This document shows, piece by piece, positions 17,444 to 26,169 of a DNA stretch of 64,000 nt; the first letter of the stretch is position 1; each line of letters begins with the position of its first letter. The notes below the pieces were generated by a model. That model saw nothing but the letters and a program-made list of their open reading frames with translations, was not told where the DNA came from and searched no databases. Origin of the DNA: Gemmatimonadota bacterium (lineage in GTDB: Bacteria; Gemmatimonadota; Gemmatimonadetes; Longimicrobiales; Gaopeijiaceae); assembly GCA_022827345.1 (NCBI GenBank), contig JAJDTB010000015.1, positions 153,237 through 217,236 of the forward strand, in the 5' to 3' direction. The translations under genes and the position numbers were made by a program.

Positions 17444-18243
17444 CCATACCGCCGACTGCGGGTGAGATACACCAGCAGCAGGCCTTCGGCCAATGGGACG
17501 GACAGCGGCAGCCAGGCGGCCGGCACGCCCGGGCGAAATTCCCCGGTGTCCAGAAACGGCTGTATGGGTGCTGCAAGCACAACGGCGGCGAAGAAGGCAA
17601 TTCCCCCCAGAATGCCGAACGCCAGCAGCGCGGTCCTGCGCACCCCCCGTTTGAGATCTACGGTCAACTCCGCGGCAAGCAGGCCGAGGAATACGTTGAC
17701 AAGGCTGAAGATGGCCATGACGATCGGAAAGTGCAGACGCCACCGGAGAATGTTCGGGGGATGCTGTTCGGGATTCCCGACCCTCAGGCTGTACTGGTCC
17801 GGTGGGTTCGCCTCAACAAAGTCGAGATTCCGCAGAATCCCCACAGGTGTGTCAGCGCCAAACCGCCGAGCGTCTTCGGTCGTGCTTCCCAGACTGGCAC
17901 TATACCGGTGCCCGACGATCGGATCTAGCCAGGCTTCCATGACGTAGGCAACCGACCCCAGAGCAAGGCCGACCACGAGCGTACATCGGAGGGCCCGGCG
18001 AGAATGTCCCAGCTTCCGGGCGACGACCAGGCCGGCGGCGAACAGGGCAAACGGAAGCACGGTAGAGAAATCGCTCACGGTGACCCACAGCCACCGGAGG
18101 AACGAGCCGGACCATGCATACGGAGGCCAACGGAATTGAAGAAGGGGTGAGGCCGCCACGAACAACAAGCACCAGGGAAGTATGGCTCTGGCGAGTGCGG
18201 CGCACAGCCTTTGGTCCTTTTGCCTACCTCGAATGATCGTCAC
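17440..18243 (-). CDS. Polytopic membrane protein, first gene of sigma-factor operon
   Basis: 267 aa with about five hydrophobic helices (AILPWCLLFVAASPLLQF, VLPFALFAAGLVVA, CTLVVGLALGSVAYV, PIVMAIFSLVNVFLGLLAA, AFGILGGIAFFAAVVLAAP). A soluble stretch of about 45 residues lies between the third and fourth (GHRYSASLGSTTEDARRFGAD). This layout faintly recalls Lpt-type permeases but is too short for them, so no family is assigned. It is coupled to the sigma gene by a 4-bp overlap. Confidence 0.65.
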   Translation of the reverse strand: MTIIRGRQKDQRLCAALARAILPWCLLFVAASPLLQFRWPPYAWSGSFLRWLWVTVSDFSTVLPFALFAAGLVVARKLGHSRRALRCTLVVGLALGSVAYVMEAWLDPIVGHRYSASLGSTTEDARRFGADTPVGILRNLDFVEANPPDQYSLRVGNPEQHPPNILRWRLHFPIVMAIFSLVNVFLGLLAAELTVDLKRGVRRTALLAFGILGGIAFFAAVVLAAPIQPFLDTGEFRPGVPAAWLPLSVPLAEGLLLVYLTRSRRYG

Positions 18244-18331
18244 CGTCTCGCTTTCCAGATGTGAGGGTCATCGTCCGCCCGGTGTCGGGCCGCGGGTCAG
18301 GTTGCCCTTGTAACAGATCCCGGCTCTGAGA

Positions 18332-18352
18332 CGTGCAACAGGACATTGCACG
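18332..18352. repeat. Inverted repeat in the divergent promoter region
   Basis: CGTGCAA, 7-nt spacer, TTGCACG between the minus-strand sigma operon and the plus-strand beta-propeller array. A plausible operator; the binding protein is unknown. Confidence 0.4.
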
Positions 18353-18442
18353 CTTCCCCGGTGGGCGCTGTTGTAAGGGAGATCCGTGCATCCAAACCAC
18401 CGGCTGCCGGCAGTCCCGACCTGCCTCGAAAGGAAGATGGCG

Positions 18443-19033
18443 ATGAACATTTGCAAAGGCCTGGGGCTCGCAATGGTCGTCGCCTCCGCGCCTCTGCAAC
18501 TGACCGCCCAGACCGAGACCATCGACCTCTCCGGTCACACAAGCCGTGTCTGCCTTTTGCACGCGGACGGCAGGCAGCTGAACCCCGTGGCGAGCTACCA
18601 CGTGGAAACCGAAGGATGGGATTCACCGGCGCGATTCAGTCACACGCGCGCCTCTGCACCTCGCGCTTCCGGGGCATGGACATCCGTGACTGACTCCATG
18701 GCCGTGCTGGTGAACGAAGTCACCGGAATGCTCACCCGCCTCACGGTCCGTAACGGCTCGCTGGTCGCGGATACATTCGACCTCGGGATCCGCGGCCGCC
18801 ACCCGTCGGCCGACCGCCCGTCGGAGATCAGGGTTGTCGTCGGCAGGAACGACGGGATCTGGATGCGCAACAATATCGATGGCCAGCACGAGGTGTGGAG
18901 CATCATCCAGCCGGGGGCAAACCGTAGATGGCGCATCGCGCTGGCGGCCTCGATGCCGGTATCGCCATTCGAGGTGACTACTGCGGCCATGAGTGAATCT
19001 GGTGGCGCAGAATGTAAGGTCAACATACCATAA
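18443..19033 (+). CDS. Internally deleted beta-propeller paralogue (decayed copy)
   Basis: 196-aa product with a signal peptide (MNICKGLGLAMVVASAPLQLTAQ) and then TIDLSGHT, which aligns with TLDLSGQA at the start of the next gene's mature protein. Immediately after, SRVCLLHADGRQLNPVASYH aligns with SHVLLFHPDGLWVDTLASYH, which lies about 130 residues further into that paralogue. The first blades, including the GPGEF signature, are missing, and the reading frame is kept. Later parts still align (MAVLVNEVTGMLTRLTVRNG versus LAVLADGIAGTLTRLRIRGG). It is most likely a non-functional relic of a tandem duplication with an in-frame deletion. ATG 18443 gives better spacing from GAAAGGA than ATG 18437. 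Confidence 0.7.
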   Translation: MNICKGLGLAMVVASAPLQLTAQTETIDLSGHTSRVCLLHADGRQLNPVASYHVETEGWDSPARFSHTRASAPRASGAWTSVTDSMAVLVNEVTGMLTRLTVRNGSLVADTFDLGIRGRHPSADRPSEIRVVVGRNDGIWMRNNIDGQHEVWSIIQPGANRRWRIALAASMPVSPFEVTTAAMSESGGAECKVNIP

Positions 19034-19052
19034 TGTAATGTTTGCATTACAT
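19033..19052. repeat. AT-rich palindrome over a gene start
   Basis: ATGTAATG-TTTG-CATTACAT, two perfect 8-bp arms, in a GC-rich background. It overlaps the start codon (19038) of the beta-propeller gene and matches the sites at 25017 and 37301. Probable operator. Confidence 0.6.
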
Positions 19053-20150
19053 CGCTTGAGCGTCGCCCTCGTCATCGGCCTCGCGCCGATCCCGGTCGCG
19101 GCCCAGATGGACACGCTGGACCTCTCCGGACAGGCTGGCGAGACCGTAATCCCTCCCGAGTTCGCCGGAGGTTTCTTCGCCCGGATCGGAGGGATGGTCG
19201 TCGACGAACGGGGAATCTGGGTCGTCGACCGCGGTCACACGACCGTTCTCCGCTTCGACCCCGATGGCGTCCTGAGGGCGCAATACGGCCGCGAAGGGAG
19301 TGGGCCCGGTGAATTTCTCCTGCCATCGCGCCCCAGGGTGGACTCGATAGTGACGGTGACCGACGTGCGACTGGGGCGGATCGTGCGTTTCAGCCTGGAG
19401 GGCGAACACATCGAGACCACCCGGCAGGACCGTCGGCCCGTCACCTCGAGCGGGATGGAGGTTCCCCTCGGAGAAGTGCTTCCCCTCTCCGACGGCTACC
19501 TGATCAGTGCCACGGCGGGATGGTATTCCTTCGGGGCGTCGGCCCCCAGCGATCCTTTCAGCCACGTCCTGCTCTTCCATCCGGACGGCTTGTGGGTGGA
19601 CACGCTCGCCAGCTACCACATCGATTCCGGCAGGTGGGATGCGCCCGGTCGGCTTGGCGGCAACTTCGAGACCGGCCTGGGCAGATCGGGGTCATTCGCG
19701 GTGGTGGGCGATTCCCTGGCGGTGCTGGCCGACGGGATCGCCGGGACTCTGACTCGCCTTCGCATCCGCGGCGGAGTGCCCGTGGCCGACACGATTGACA
19801 TGGGGATGCGGGCGCGTCCGGTGAGCGACCGCGACATGGACGAGTTCGAGGCGCGCCTTCGTGAGGACAAGCCGGACCTGCCGCGGCGAATCGAGTTCGA
19901 AATGGCGGACGGATGGTCGGTCGCGACCAGTATCCTGCCGGGCGAGAATGGTGAGTTCTGGCTGAGCCAGGCAGTGGAGGGCGAACAGCAGGAGTGGGTG
20001 GTCGTGAAACCGGGATCGACTCGGAAGCGGCGCGTACTGCTCCCGGAGCGATTCTCTCTCAGGGCGATCCACGATGGGTACCTGTATGGGGTCGGCACGG
20101 ACGCGCTCGACATCCCGAGCGTGGTAAGGATCGCGGATCCGCGGGGGTAG
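19038..20150 (+). CDS. Secreted six-bladed beta-propeller protein
   Basis: 370 aa with a Sec signal (MFALHRLSVALVIGLAPIPVAAQ). Propeller blades start at FFARIGGMVVDERGIWVVDRG and include the group's hallmark YGREGSGPGEFLLPS, then GRIVRFSLEGEH, VLLFHPDG and NGEFWLS. This family is predicted to fold as a six-bladed propeller in the periplasm or on the outer membrane; no catalytic residues or known ligand can be read out. The start codon lies inside an AT-rich palindrome. The truncated copy immediately upstream is its paralogue and the next gene is another family member. Confidence 0.8.
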   Translation: MFALHRLSVALVIGLAPIPVAAQMDTLDLSGQAGETVIPPEFAGGFFARIGGMVVDERGIWVVDRGHTTVLRFDPDGVLRAQYGREGSGPGEFLLPSRPRVDSIVTVTDVRLGRIVRFSLEGEHIETTRQDRRPVTSSGMEVPLGEVLPLSDGYLISATAGWYSFGASAPSDPFSHVLLFHPDGLWVDTLASYHIDSGRWDAPGRLGGNFETGLGRSGSFAVVGDSLAVLADGIAGTLTRLRIRGGVPVADTIDMGMRARPVSDRDMDEFEARLREDKPDLPRRIEFEMADGWSVATSILPGENGEFWLSQAVEGEQQEWVVVKPGSTRKRRVLLPERFSLRAIHDGYLYGVGTDALDIPSVVRIADPRG

Positions 20151-20183
20151 GTTGTCGTAGACATTCACACTTGGAGGAACAAG

Positions 20184-21446
20184 ATGGACGGATCCAGCAA
20201 TCCAGTGACAGCCGTCGTGCTAGCACTCGTCGCGGCAACGCTTTTGGCCGCGGGCCCGGCGGCCGCCCAGGAAGTCATCGAATTGCCCGCGGAGGACCGT
20301 CGCCTGGAAGCCAACCTCGAAGAGGTGTACCGCGTAGGCGCGATGACAGGCGAGGACTGGGAACAGTTCGGAAACGTGCGGCGGGTAGGGTTCGATGCCG
20401 AAGGGAAACTGTACGTCTTCGACAATCAGGCTGACCGGATCCACGTGGTGGGCGCGGATGGCGAATACGTGCGTACGCTGGGTCGCTCGGGCGAGGGGCC
20501 TGGCGAATTCCGAAGCCCGGATGGGCTCGCGGTCATGCGCGACGGACGGGTGGTGATCGCCGATCTTGGCCACCGTGCGTACCACATCTTCGATGCCGAC
20601 GGCGAGCTGGAGCGCATGGTGGGGATGGCATTGGAAGGGGGCGACCTGCGGATCACGGATATCTATCCGGACCCCGGGGGCGAGGCCATCTTCACCGCCG
20701 TGGGGGCACAAATGCTATCGGGAAGCATGGGGGGAACGGGAGCACGCATCGCCCCGCATACGTCACGGGCGGTGGAGCGACTCGTGCTCATCGGTGAGGT
20801 TGCCACCAAGGACACCGTCGCCGAAGGCTGGCTGCCGAGCGGAGGAGACAACACGTCCATCCCTGTCGATGGGCAGACGAACTACCGCGTGCCACGCCCC
20901 GGCGTTTTCGGGCCGGACATTCTGCCTGGCGTGCTCCCCGATGGAAGCGTGGCTTTCTCCGACTCGTCGGCCTACACGATCAAGATTGCGCGACCGGGCG
21001 CGGGGGTCTGGAGGATCCTGACGCGGCCGCTCCGACCGATTCCCGTTACAAACCGGGTAATCGAAGACGAAAAGGAGCGTCGACTCGAGGAACTCGAAGA
21101 GAGGGGCGACAGGGGCGGGATCGTGATAAACGGCGTGCGCCAGGCGCCCAACCTGGAGCGCCTGCGCCGGCGAATCGAAGAGTTGGAGTTTTTCGATGAG
21201 GTGTCGATCGTTCGCGACCTGAAGACGGGTTGGTCCGGTGAAATCTGGGTGCAGCGGCACGGGCCGGAGCCCGGGGACGACGACGGTCCCATCGATGTAC
21301 TGACCATGGACGGCGAATACCTCGGCACCTATCCGGCGGGCGCGATCCAGATGCCGGCCGCCTTCGGGCCGGACGGTCTGGTCGCGTTCATCGAGACCGA
21401 CGAGCTGGATGTGGAGACGGTGGTGGTGAGGCGGCTTGGGGGGTAG
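20184..21446 (+). CDS. Secreted six-bladed beta-propeller protein
   Basis: 420 aa with ribosome site GGAGGAAC before ATG 20184. The signal peptide ([20 protein letters not shown]) is followed by blades [80 protein letters not shown], ending [25 protein letters not shown]. An Arg/Glu-rich linker ([19 protein letters not shown]) near residue 295 interrupts the propeller, as in many relatives. It lies 33 bp after the previous paralogue. Probably periplasmic; function unknown. Confidence 0.82.
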   Translation: MDGSSNPVTAVVLALVAATLLAAGPAAAQEVIELPAEDRRLEANLEEVYRVGAMTGEDWEQFGNVRRVGFDAEGKLYVFDNQADRIHVVGADGEYVRTLGRSGEGPGEFRSPDGLAVMRDGRVVIADLGHRAYHIFDADGELERMVGMALEGGDLRITDIYPDPGGEAIFTAVGAQMLSGSMGGTGARIAPHTSRAVERLVLIGEVATKDTVAEGWLPSGGDNTSIPVDGQTNYRVPRPGVFGPDILPGVLPDGSVAFSDSSAYTIKIARPGAGVWRILTRPLRPIPVTNRVIEDEKERRLEELEERGDRGGIVINGVRQAPNLERLRRRIEELEFFDEVSIVRDLKTGWSGEIWVQRHGPEPGDDDGPIDVLTMDGEYLGTYPAGAIQMPAAFGPDGLVAFIETDELDVETVVVRRLGG

Positions 21447-21482
21447 AGGGCACCCCGGGAGAGTCGAGCCCACACACTAACG

Positions 21483-23240
21483 ATGAACTTGTCCATGGCC
21501 AGAACCACACCGCCAACGTTATTGGCCCTTCTGTGGCTCTTTGTCGCCCTCCCTCAATCAGCCCATGCCCAACTGGTCCGTGGCAGGATTGTCGACGCAG
21601 GAGGCGGCAATGGGATCGGCGGCGCGATGGTGAGCCTCATCGACCAGAGCGGCCGGGAGATCGAGCAGGTGCTCACGCGATCCCCCCGCGGCCTCTTTCA
21701 GCTTCGGGCACCCTACCCCGGCCAATACAGCATCAGGGCCGACCGGATCGGCTACGCCTCCACCTCGTCGGAGTTCTTCGGCCTGACCGCCACGGACACG
21801 ATGACAATCGAATTGGTCGCGGGGATCGAGCCGGTATCCCTGCGGGGGATTGAAGCGGAGGCGGATCGTCGGTGCCGTGTCCGTCCGCAGGAAGGCCTGG
21901 CCGTTGCCCGAGCGTGGGAGGAGGCGCGCAAAGCCCTGGAGGCCGCTTTGTGGACCCGGGAGCGGGGACTGTACCGCTACGAGATGCTCCGGATTCAGCG
22001 CCGGCTGGACGAAAGGGGCCGCAGGGTAGAGCAGGAAGACCGCTCCTACACCGAGGTGTCGGCCCCGGCCCCCTTCACTTCTCGTCCCGCCGACTCGCTG
22101 TTGGCCAGCGGATTCGTGCGTTTGTCGCCTTCGGGCTCCGAGTTCTGGGCGCCGGACGCGGACGTCCTCCTCTCCGACTTCTTTCTGGACACGCATTGTT
22201 TTCGGATCGGGGAAAGCGAGGGCGGACCAGGAGAACCGGTGGGCCTGGAGTTTGAGCCCGCGCCCGGTCGCCAGGTGCCTGAAATCGCGGGTAGGATGTC
22301 GCTTCATCCGGCGACGGCCCAGCTGCAACGCCTGGATTTCCGGTACGTCAACCTCAACGTCCACCCGCGGCTCATGCGGGCCTCCCCCGGAGGCAGGGTG
22401 GATTTCAGGACGCTGCCGAACGGCACATGGATCGTGCCGTCGTGGCATCTGCGGATGTTCCGCCCCGGTGAAACGGTCGACGCCTTCACCGGCCGTCCTG
22501 CGGCCTCCCTGCAGGCGGTCATCATGGAGCACGGCGAGGTGCTGCGCGTTCACGATGAAGACGGCATCGTCTTTGAGGGTGACCGCGGCCGGCGCATCTA
22601 GGGCACCGTCCTCGACACTCTGCAGGTCGGCCTGCCGGGCGCCCGCGTTTTCGTCAACGGCGAGGGAACCGAGGTTGTCACGGACGCCGCCGGTCGTTTC
22701 GAGCTCGATCACCTGGGCCCCTACACCTACTCGGTCTACTACACGCATCCCTATCTCGAGCGCCTGTGGTTCCAGCCCACGCCGGTCGATGTCGATGTGG
22801 GGTCTGAATCCTCCGATCCGGTTCGGGTCGACTTCCGGACGCCGCCGATCGGAGACGTGTTGGACGAGATCTGCCGCGGTGTCAGGCGGTCGCAGGCAAC
22901 CGGCGATGGTCTCCTCACCGTTTTCGTGGCCGATGCGCAGGGGGATCCCGTTGACGGGGCGACCGTCCTGGCGATAGCGGCGTCTCGCGGCGCGCAAGGA
23001 AACCGGGCGGGCGGGCCGAGGATTCAGGGACAGACCAACGCTTCGGGATTGTTTCGAATGTGCTGGCTGCCCATGAGAACTCGCCTGGAGGTGGTGGCGC
23101 TGACAAGCGACGAAGAACTTGATCGTCACGCGTTCGAAGACGCGTCCACCCTCGCCCATCTCTTCCCTGCCAGAGTTCGGGAGATCACAATCGCTGCCGA
23201 CGCTCCACACAGATCCCTCCTTCTGCGAGTCGAGCGATGA
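21483..23240 (+). pseudogene. CarboxypepD_reg-domain secreted protein split by in-frame TAG
   Basis: One frame runs from ATG 21483 to the TGA at 23240 except for a TAG at 22599-22601. The first part (372 aa) has a signal peptide (LLALLWLFVALPQSAHA), a regulatory-like domain (LVRGRIVDAGGGNGIGGAMV ... GYASTSS) and a conserved body (LLSDFFLDTHCFRIGE). After the stop, GTVLDTLQVGLPGARVFVNG continues for 213 codons and aligns with GTVLGEVSGGVAGDGIAVVG in the intact next gene. The downstream portion keeps its frame and its ATGA overlap with that gene. It is therefore a recent nonsense mutation (or a sequencing error), not two genes. The truncated N-terminal product may still be made. Confidence 0.8.
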
Positions 23241-24943
23241 GTGCAGCGCGTCTTGGCGAACGGTCGCGGCTGTTGACCGCATTCATCCTGGGTGCGGCGA
23301 GCGCGGTGTTCGCTCAGGAAGGCGCCGCACAGGTCATCGACGGGGTCGTCGTGGACTCGGAATCGCGGATTCCGGTGGCCGGAGCGCTTGTCTCGCTGGT
23401 CGACGGCAGCGGCCGCGACATCCAGCGCTTCATGGTCGATGCCGCCGGCTCGTTCCGCTTCCTGGTAGCGGCGGTGCCGGGCAGCTACAGTCTGCGCGCG
23501 GAGCGTCTCGGGATGACCACCAGGACGGTGGACAGTTTCGATCTGGAACCGGCCGACACGGTCACGATTCGGATCGCACTGAGTCATCGTCCGATTGCAC
23601 TGGCGGGCATCCAGGCGTCGGGAGAACGAAGATGCGAGCTGGAGGCTGCACTCGGCGAGACGACCCACCAGGTGTGGGAAAGGGCCCGAACGACGCTGCG
23701 GGCGGTAGGCACCTCGGATTCGGTTGGCCGGTACGTCTATGATCTCGAAAGGCACGTCCGGGAACTTGAACCACGGTCCCTGGAGATTCGCAGTGAGACG
23801 CGCACGCATGCGCGGTCGACCGACGAGCGGCCGATCAAGAGCCATCCCGTGGAAATCCTCGTCGCCGACGGCTGGGCTGTCGGTGACGAAGCTGGCGGAT
23901 ATCGCTTCTTTGCGCCGGATGCGCACACCCTTCTTTCCGACCTCTTCCTCGCCACCCACTGCCTGCGGCTCCGTCCCCGCGACGAGTCTCGCCCCGGGTT
24001 GGTGGGACTGGAGTTTCGGCCCATCGGCCTCCGTTCGAACCACACCGACATCGAAGGCGTCCTCTGGCTGTCCCGCGAAACCGGCGAGCTCCTCTGGCTT
24101 GAATTCGATTACCGCGGCCTGCCCGGGTTGGCGGCGGACCACCACAGCGACCAGGTCGGTGGCCGTGTGGAGTTCCTGGGCCTGCCCGACGGCGGATGGA
24201 TCGTCTCGGAGTGGTTCATCCGCATGCCGATGATGGTCGAAGAGCGTCACGACTTCCTGGGTGGCCGGCGCGCAAGGCTGGAGGGAATCGCGGAGGAGGG
24301 GGGCCGGGTCGTGCGGGCGGTGCGGCGGGGTACCGGACAGGTGGCCTATGCCGAGCTTGGCGGGACGGTGCTGGGCGAGGTCTCAGGAGGGGTCGCCGGG
24401 GATGGAATCGCCGTTGTAGGTGCCGGAGTCCAGACCGCTCTGGACGAAAGTGGGGGCTTCGTCTTTGACGGGCTCCCGGAGGGAAGCTATCGACTTGCAT
24501 ACATCCGTCCTTACCTGATGGGTGTGGATCGCGAATACGCGGTGGCCGATGCAAGGGTCTTGCCGGGCGATACAACGACGCTGCGGGTCACGGCGCCTCC
24601 CGTGCACGACGTGCTTGCCGCGACGTGCCAGGTGGAAGAGTGGAGCCGAGGGACGGGAATCCTGGTGGGAGATGTGTCGGATGGGCAGGGTCGCGCGTTG
24701 GAGGAAATCAACGTGGTGGCGGAATGGGTAGCGGTGCGCAACCTTTCCGGCCGAATGATCGGCCAGGCCCGAACGGCCGAGGCCGTGACCAATCGGTTGG
24801 GCGAGTTCCGCATCTGCGGCGTCCCTGTGGACCGTTACACGATTACCGTGACCGCGGGCACCGGCGCGGAACGTGTGATGACGGAAGTGGTGCTGTCGCC
24901 GGACGAGCCGGTTGGCGGTGTGTCGCTCAGGCTCGCGAGGTAG
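23237..24943 (+). CDS. Secreted CarboxypepD_reg-domain protein
   Basis: 568 aa. The signal peptide (LLTAFILGAASAVFAQEGAAQ) is followed by a carboxypeptidase-regulatory-like domain (VIDGVVVDSESRIPVAGALV ... FRFLVAAVPGSYSLRAERLG). The central region includes LLSDLFLATHCLRLRPRDES, GLEFRPIG and LPDGGWIVSEWFIRMP. Two further Ig-like regulatory modules follow (GGTVLGEVSGG ... FVFDGLPEGSYRL, and GTGILVGDVSDGQGRALEEI ... FRICGVPVDRYTITVTAG). This is the intact paralogue of the preceding gene, coupled to it by ATGA. No catalytic motif is visible; such proteins are thought to act at the cell surface. Exact role unknown. Confidence 0.75.
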   Translation: MSAARLGERSRLLTAFILGAASAVFAQEGAAQVIDGVVVDSESRIPVAGALVSLVDGSGRDIQRFMVDAAGSFRFLVAAVPGSYSLRAERLGMTTRTVDSFDLEPADTVTIRIALSHRPIALAGIQASGERRCELEAALGETTHQVWERARTTLRAVGTSDSVGRYVYDLERHVRELEPRSLEIRSETRTHARSTDERPIKSHPVEILVADGWAVGDEAGGYRFFAPDAHTLLSDLFLATHCLRLRPRDESRPGLVGLEFRPIGLRSNHTDIEGVLWLSRETGELLWLEFDYRGLPGLAADHHSDQVGGRVEFLGLPDGGWIVSEWFIRMPMMVEERHDFLGGRRARLEGIAEEGGRVVRAVRRGTGQVAYAELGGTVLGEVSGGVAGDGIAVVGAGVQTALDESGGFVFDGLPEGSYRLAYIRPYLMGVDREYAVADARVLPGDTTTLRVTAPPVHDVLAATCQVEEWSRGTGILVGDVSDGQGRALEEINVVAEWVAVRNLSGRMIGQARTAEAVTNRLGEFRICGVPVDRYTITVTAGTGAERVMTEVVLSPDEPVGGVSLRLAR

Positions 24944-25016
24944 AGTCCGCGGCCAATCATGATGATAGACGGCGAGTTCGAGCGCACGGTTGATGCCGGC
25001 CAGACCAGCGATGGCC

Positions 25017-25036
25017 ATGTAATGTATACATGACAT
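25017..25036. repeat. AT-rich near-palindrome over a gene start
   Basis: ATGTAATG-TATA-CATGACAT with one arm mismatch. It covers the ATG at 25030 of a beta-propeller gene. The 19-mer from 25018 differs from the left half of the 37301 palindrome only at the two central positions. Probable operator of the same family. Confidence 0.55.
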
Positions 25037-26169
25037 TTTGTAATGGCGCCATGACACCATACATACCAACTTACCAACGGTCCCCAAGCAGACCTACCCT
25101 GTCCAGATCCGGGCCCCGCGCGGCCACGGCACTCCTGACCTTGGCCCTCCTGGCCAGCATCGCCTGTGACGATGGCACCTCAAAGGACCCCACCATCGTC
25201 CCGACCGGAATGCCTTTCGACGAAATGTTCCAGCTTGTGCAGGTGCTCACACCGGAGCAGACCCCGGAGTCTCCGATCGCACTGATCTCGGGCGCGAGCT
25301 GGGACGGTGGCAGCATAGCGATCGCCGACGGGTCGGAGGGCAACGCAAAGCTGTTCGACAGCGACGGATCACTCATCGCCGCCATGGGCCGATCCGGCGA
25401 GGGACCGGGGGAATTCAGAAGCGCGCGCCACCCTCAACTCCTGGACGGACAGCTGTACATGGCCGACGGACAACTGGGCCGCGTGTCCGTGTGGACGGGC
25501 GGCGGGGAGCTGGAGCGCGAGATCGACTTCCGCTTTGGTTTCGTTTCGGATTTCGCTGTACTTCCGGATGGCCGGCTGGTGTTCGCCGGACTCGTGTTCG
25601 CGGACTCCGCAGCGGCGATGGGCGTGTACGCCAACGACGGGACTCCTCTGATGCACGGCCTCTACACTACCGACGTCCTCCCGGCGGGCGCCGACCCCAG
25701 TCTTCCGTGGGGGAACTTGCGGCAGAACTTGTTCGCCGTCAGCAACGACACGGCCTGGGCGGTCTCGACGATTTCGGACAGCATCTGGGCAGTGCCGTTG
25801 AACCGCGACGTGCTTGAGCCCGAGTCCTACCGGCTCGCCATTCCCGGCTACGTGGCCCCAGCCGCTCCGCAGAACCCGCTGCGATCGATCGAGGACCTGA
25901 TGGCGTGGGGCAATTCGTTTCACGGCGCGGCACGGCCCGCGGCAAGCTCCGAACTCCTTGCCATTCCGTTTGTGCAGGGCGTGCTGAATTACGGTGATCC
26001 CACCATCCTGGTATTGAGAGATGAAAACGGTGACTGGTACGCGCTCAGTGATCCGCCGCCGGTGATCGCGGCACATGCAAACCAGCTGCTCGTCATCCAC
26101 AATCCGCTGGGAGACCCAGTCGAACTTGCCGTCTACGAGGCGCACCCCCCGCACCAGGCGAACGAATGA
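25030..26169 (+). CDS. Six-bladed beta-propeller lipoprotein upstream of qhpE
   Basis: 379 aa from ATG 25030 (ATG 25051 is also possible). The lipoprotein signal is AATALLTLALLASIAC with lipobox Cys, then DDGTSKDPT. Blades include [74 protein letters not shown] and LVIHNPLGDPVELAVYE. It ends with an ATGA overlap with qhpE, so the protease is translated from the same mRNA. Whether the propeller takes part in amine oxidation is unknown, but the coupling makes co-expression with qhpE likely. Confidence 0.8.
   Translation: MTFCNGAMTPYIPTYQRSPSRPTLSRSGPRAATALLTLALLASIACDDGTSKDPTIVPTGMPFDEMFQLVQVLTPEQTPESPIALISGASWDGGSIAIADGSEGNAKLFDSDGSLIAAMGRSGEGPGEFRSARHPQLLDGQLYMADGQLGRVSVWTGGGELEREIDFRFGFVSDFAVLPDGRLVFAGLVFADSAAAMGVYANDGTPLMHGLYTTDVLPAGADPSLPWGNLRQNLFAVSNDTAWAVSTISDSIWAVPLNRDVLEPESYRLAIPGYVAPAAPQNPLRSIEDLMAWGNSFHGAARPAASSELLAIPFVQGVLNYGDPTILVLRDENGDWYALSDPPPVIAAHANQLLVIHNPLGDPVELAVYEAHPPHQANE

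Noticed and set aside
22599-22601. TAG decoded as pyrrolysine or another programmed amino acid
   Set aside because: The protein is a secreted regulatory-domain protein, not a methylamine methyltransferase, and no pyl genes or special structure are visible.
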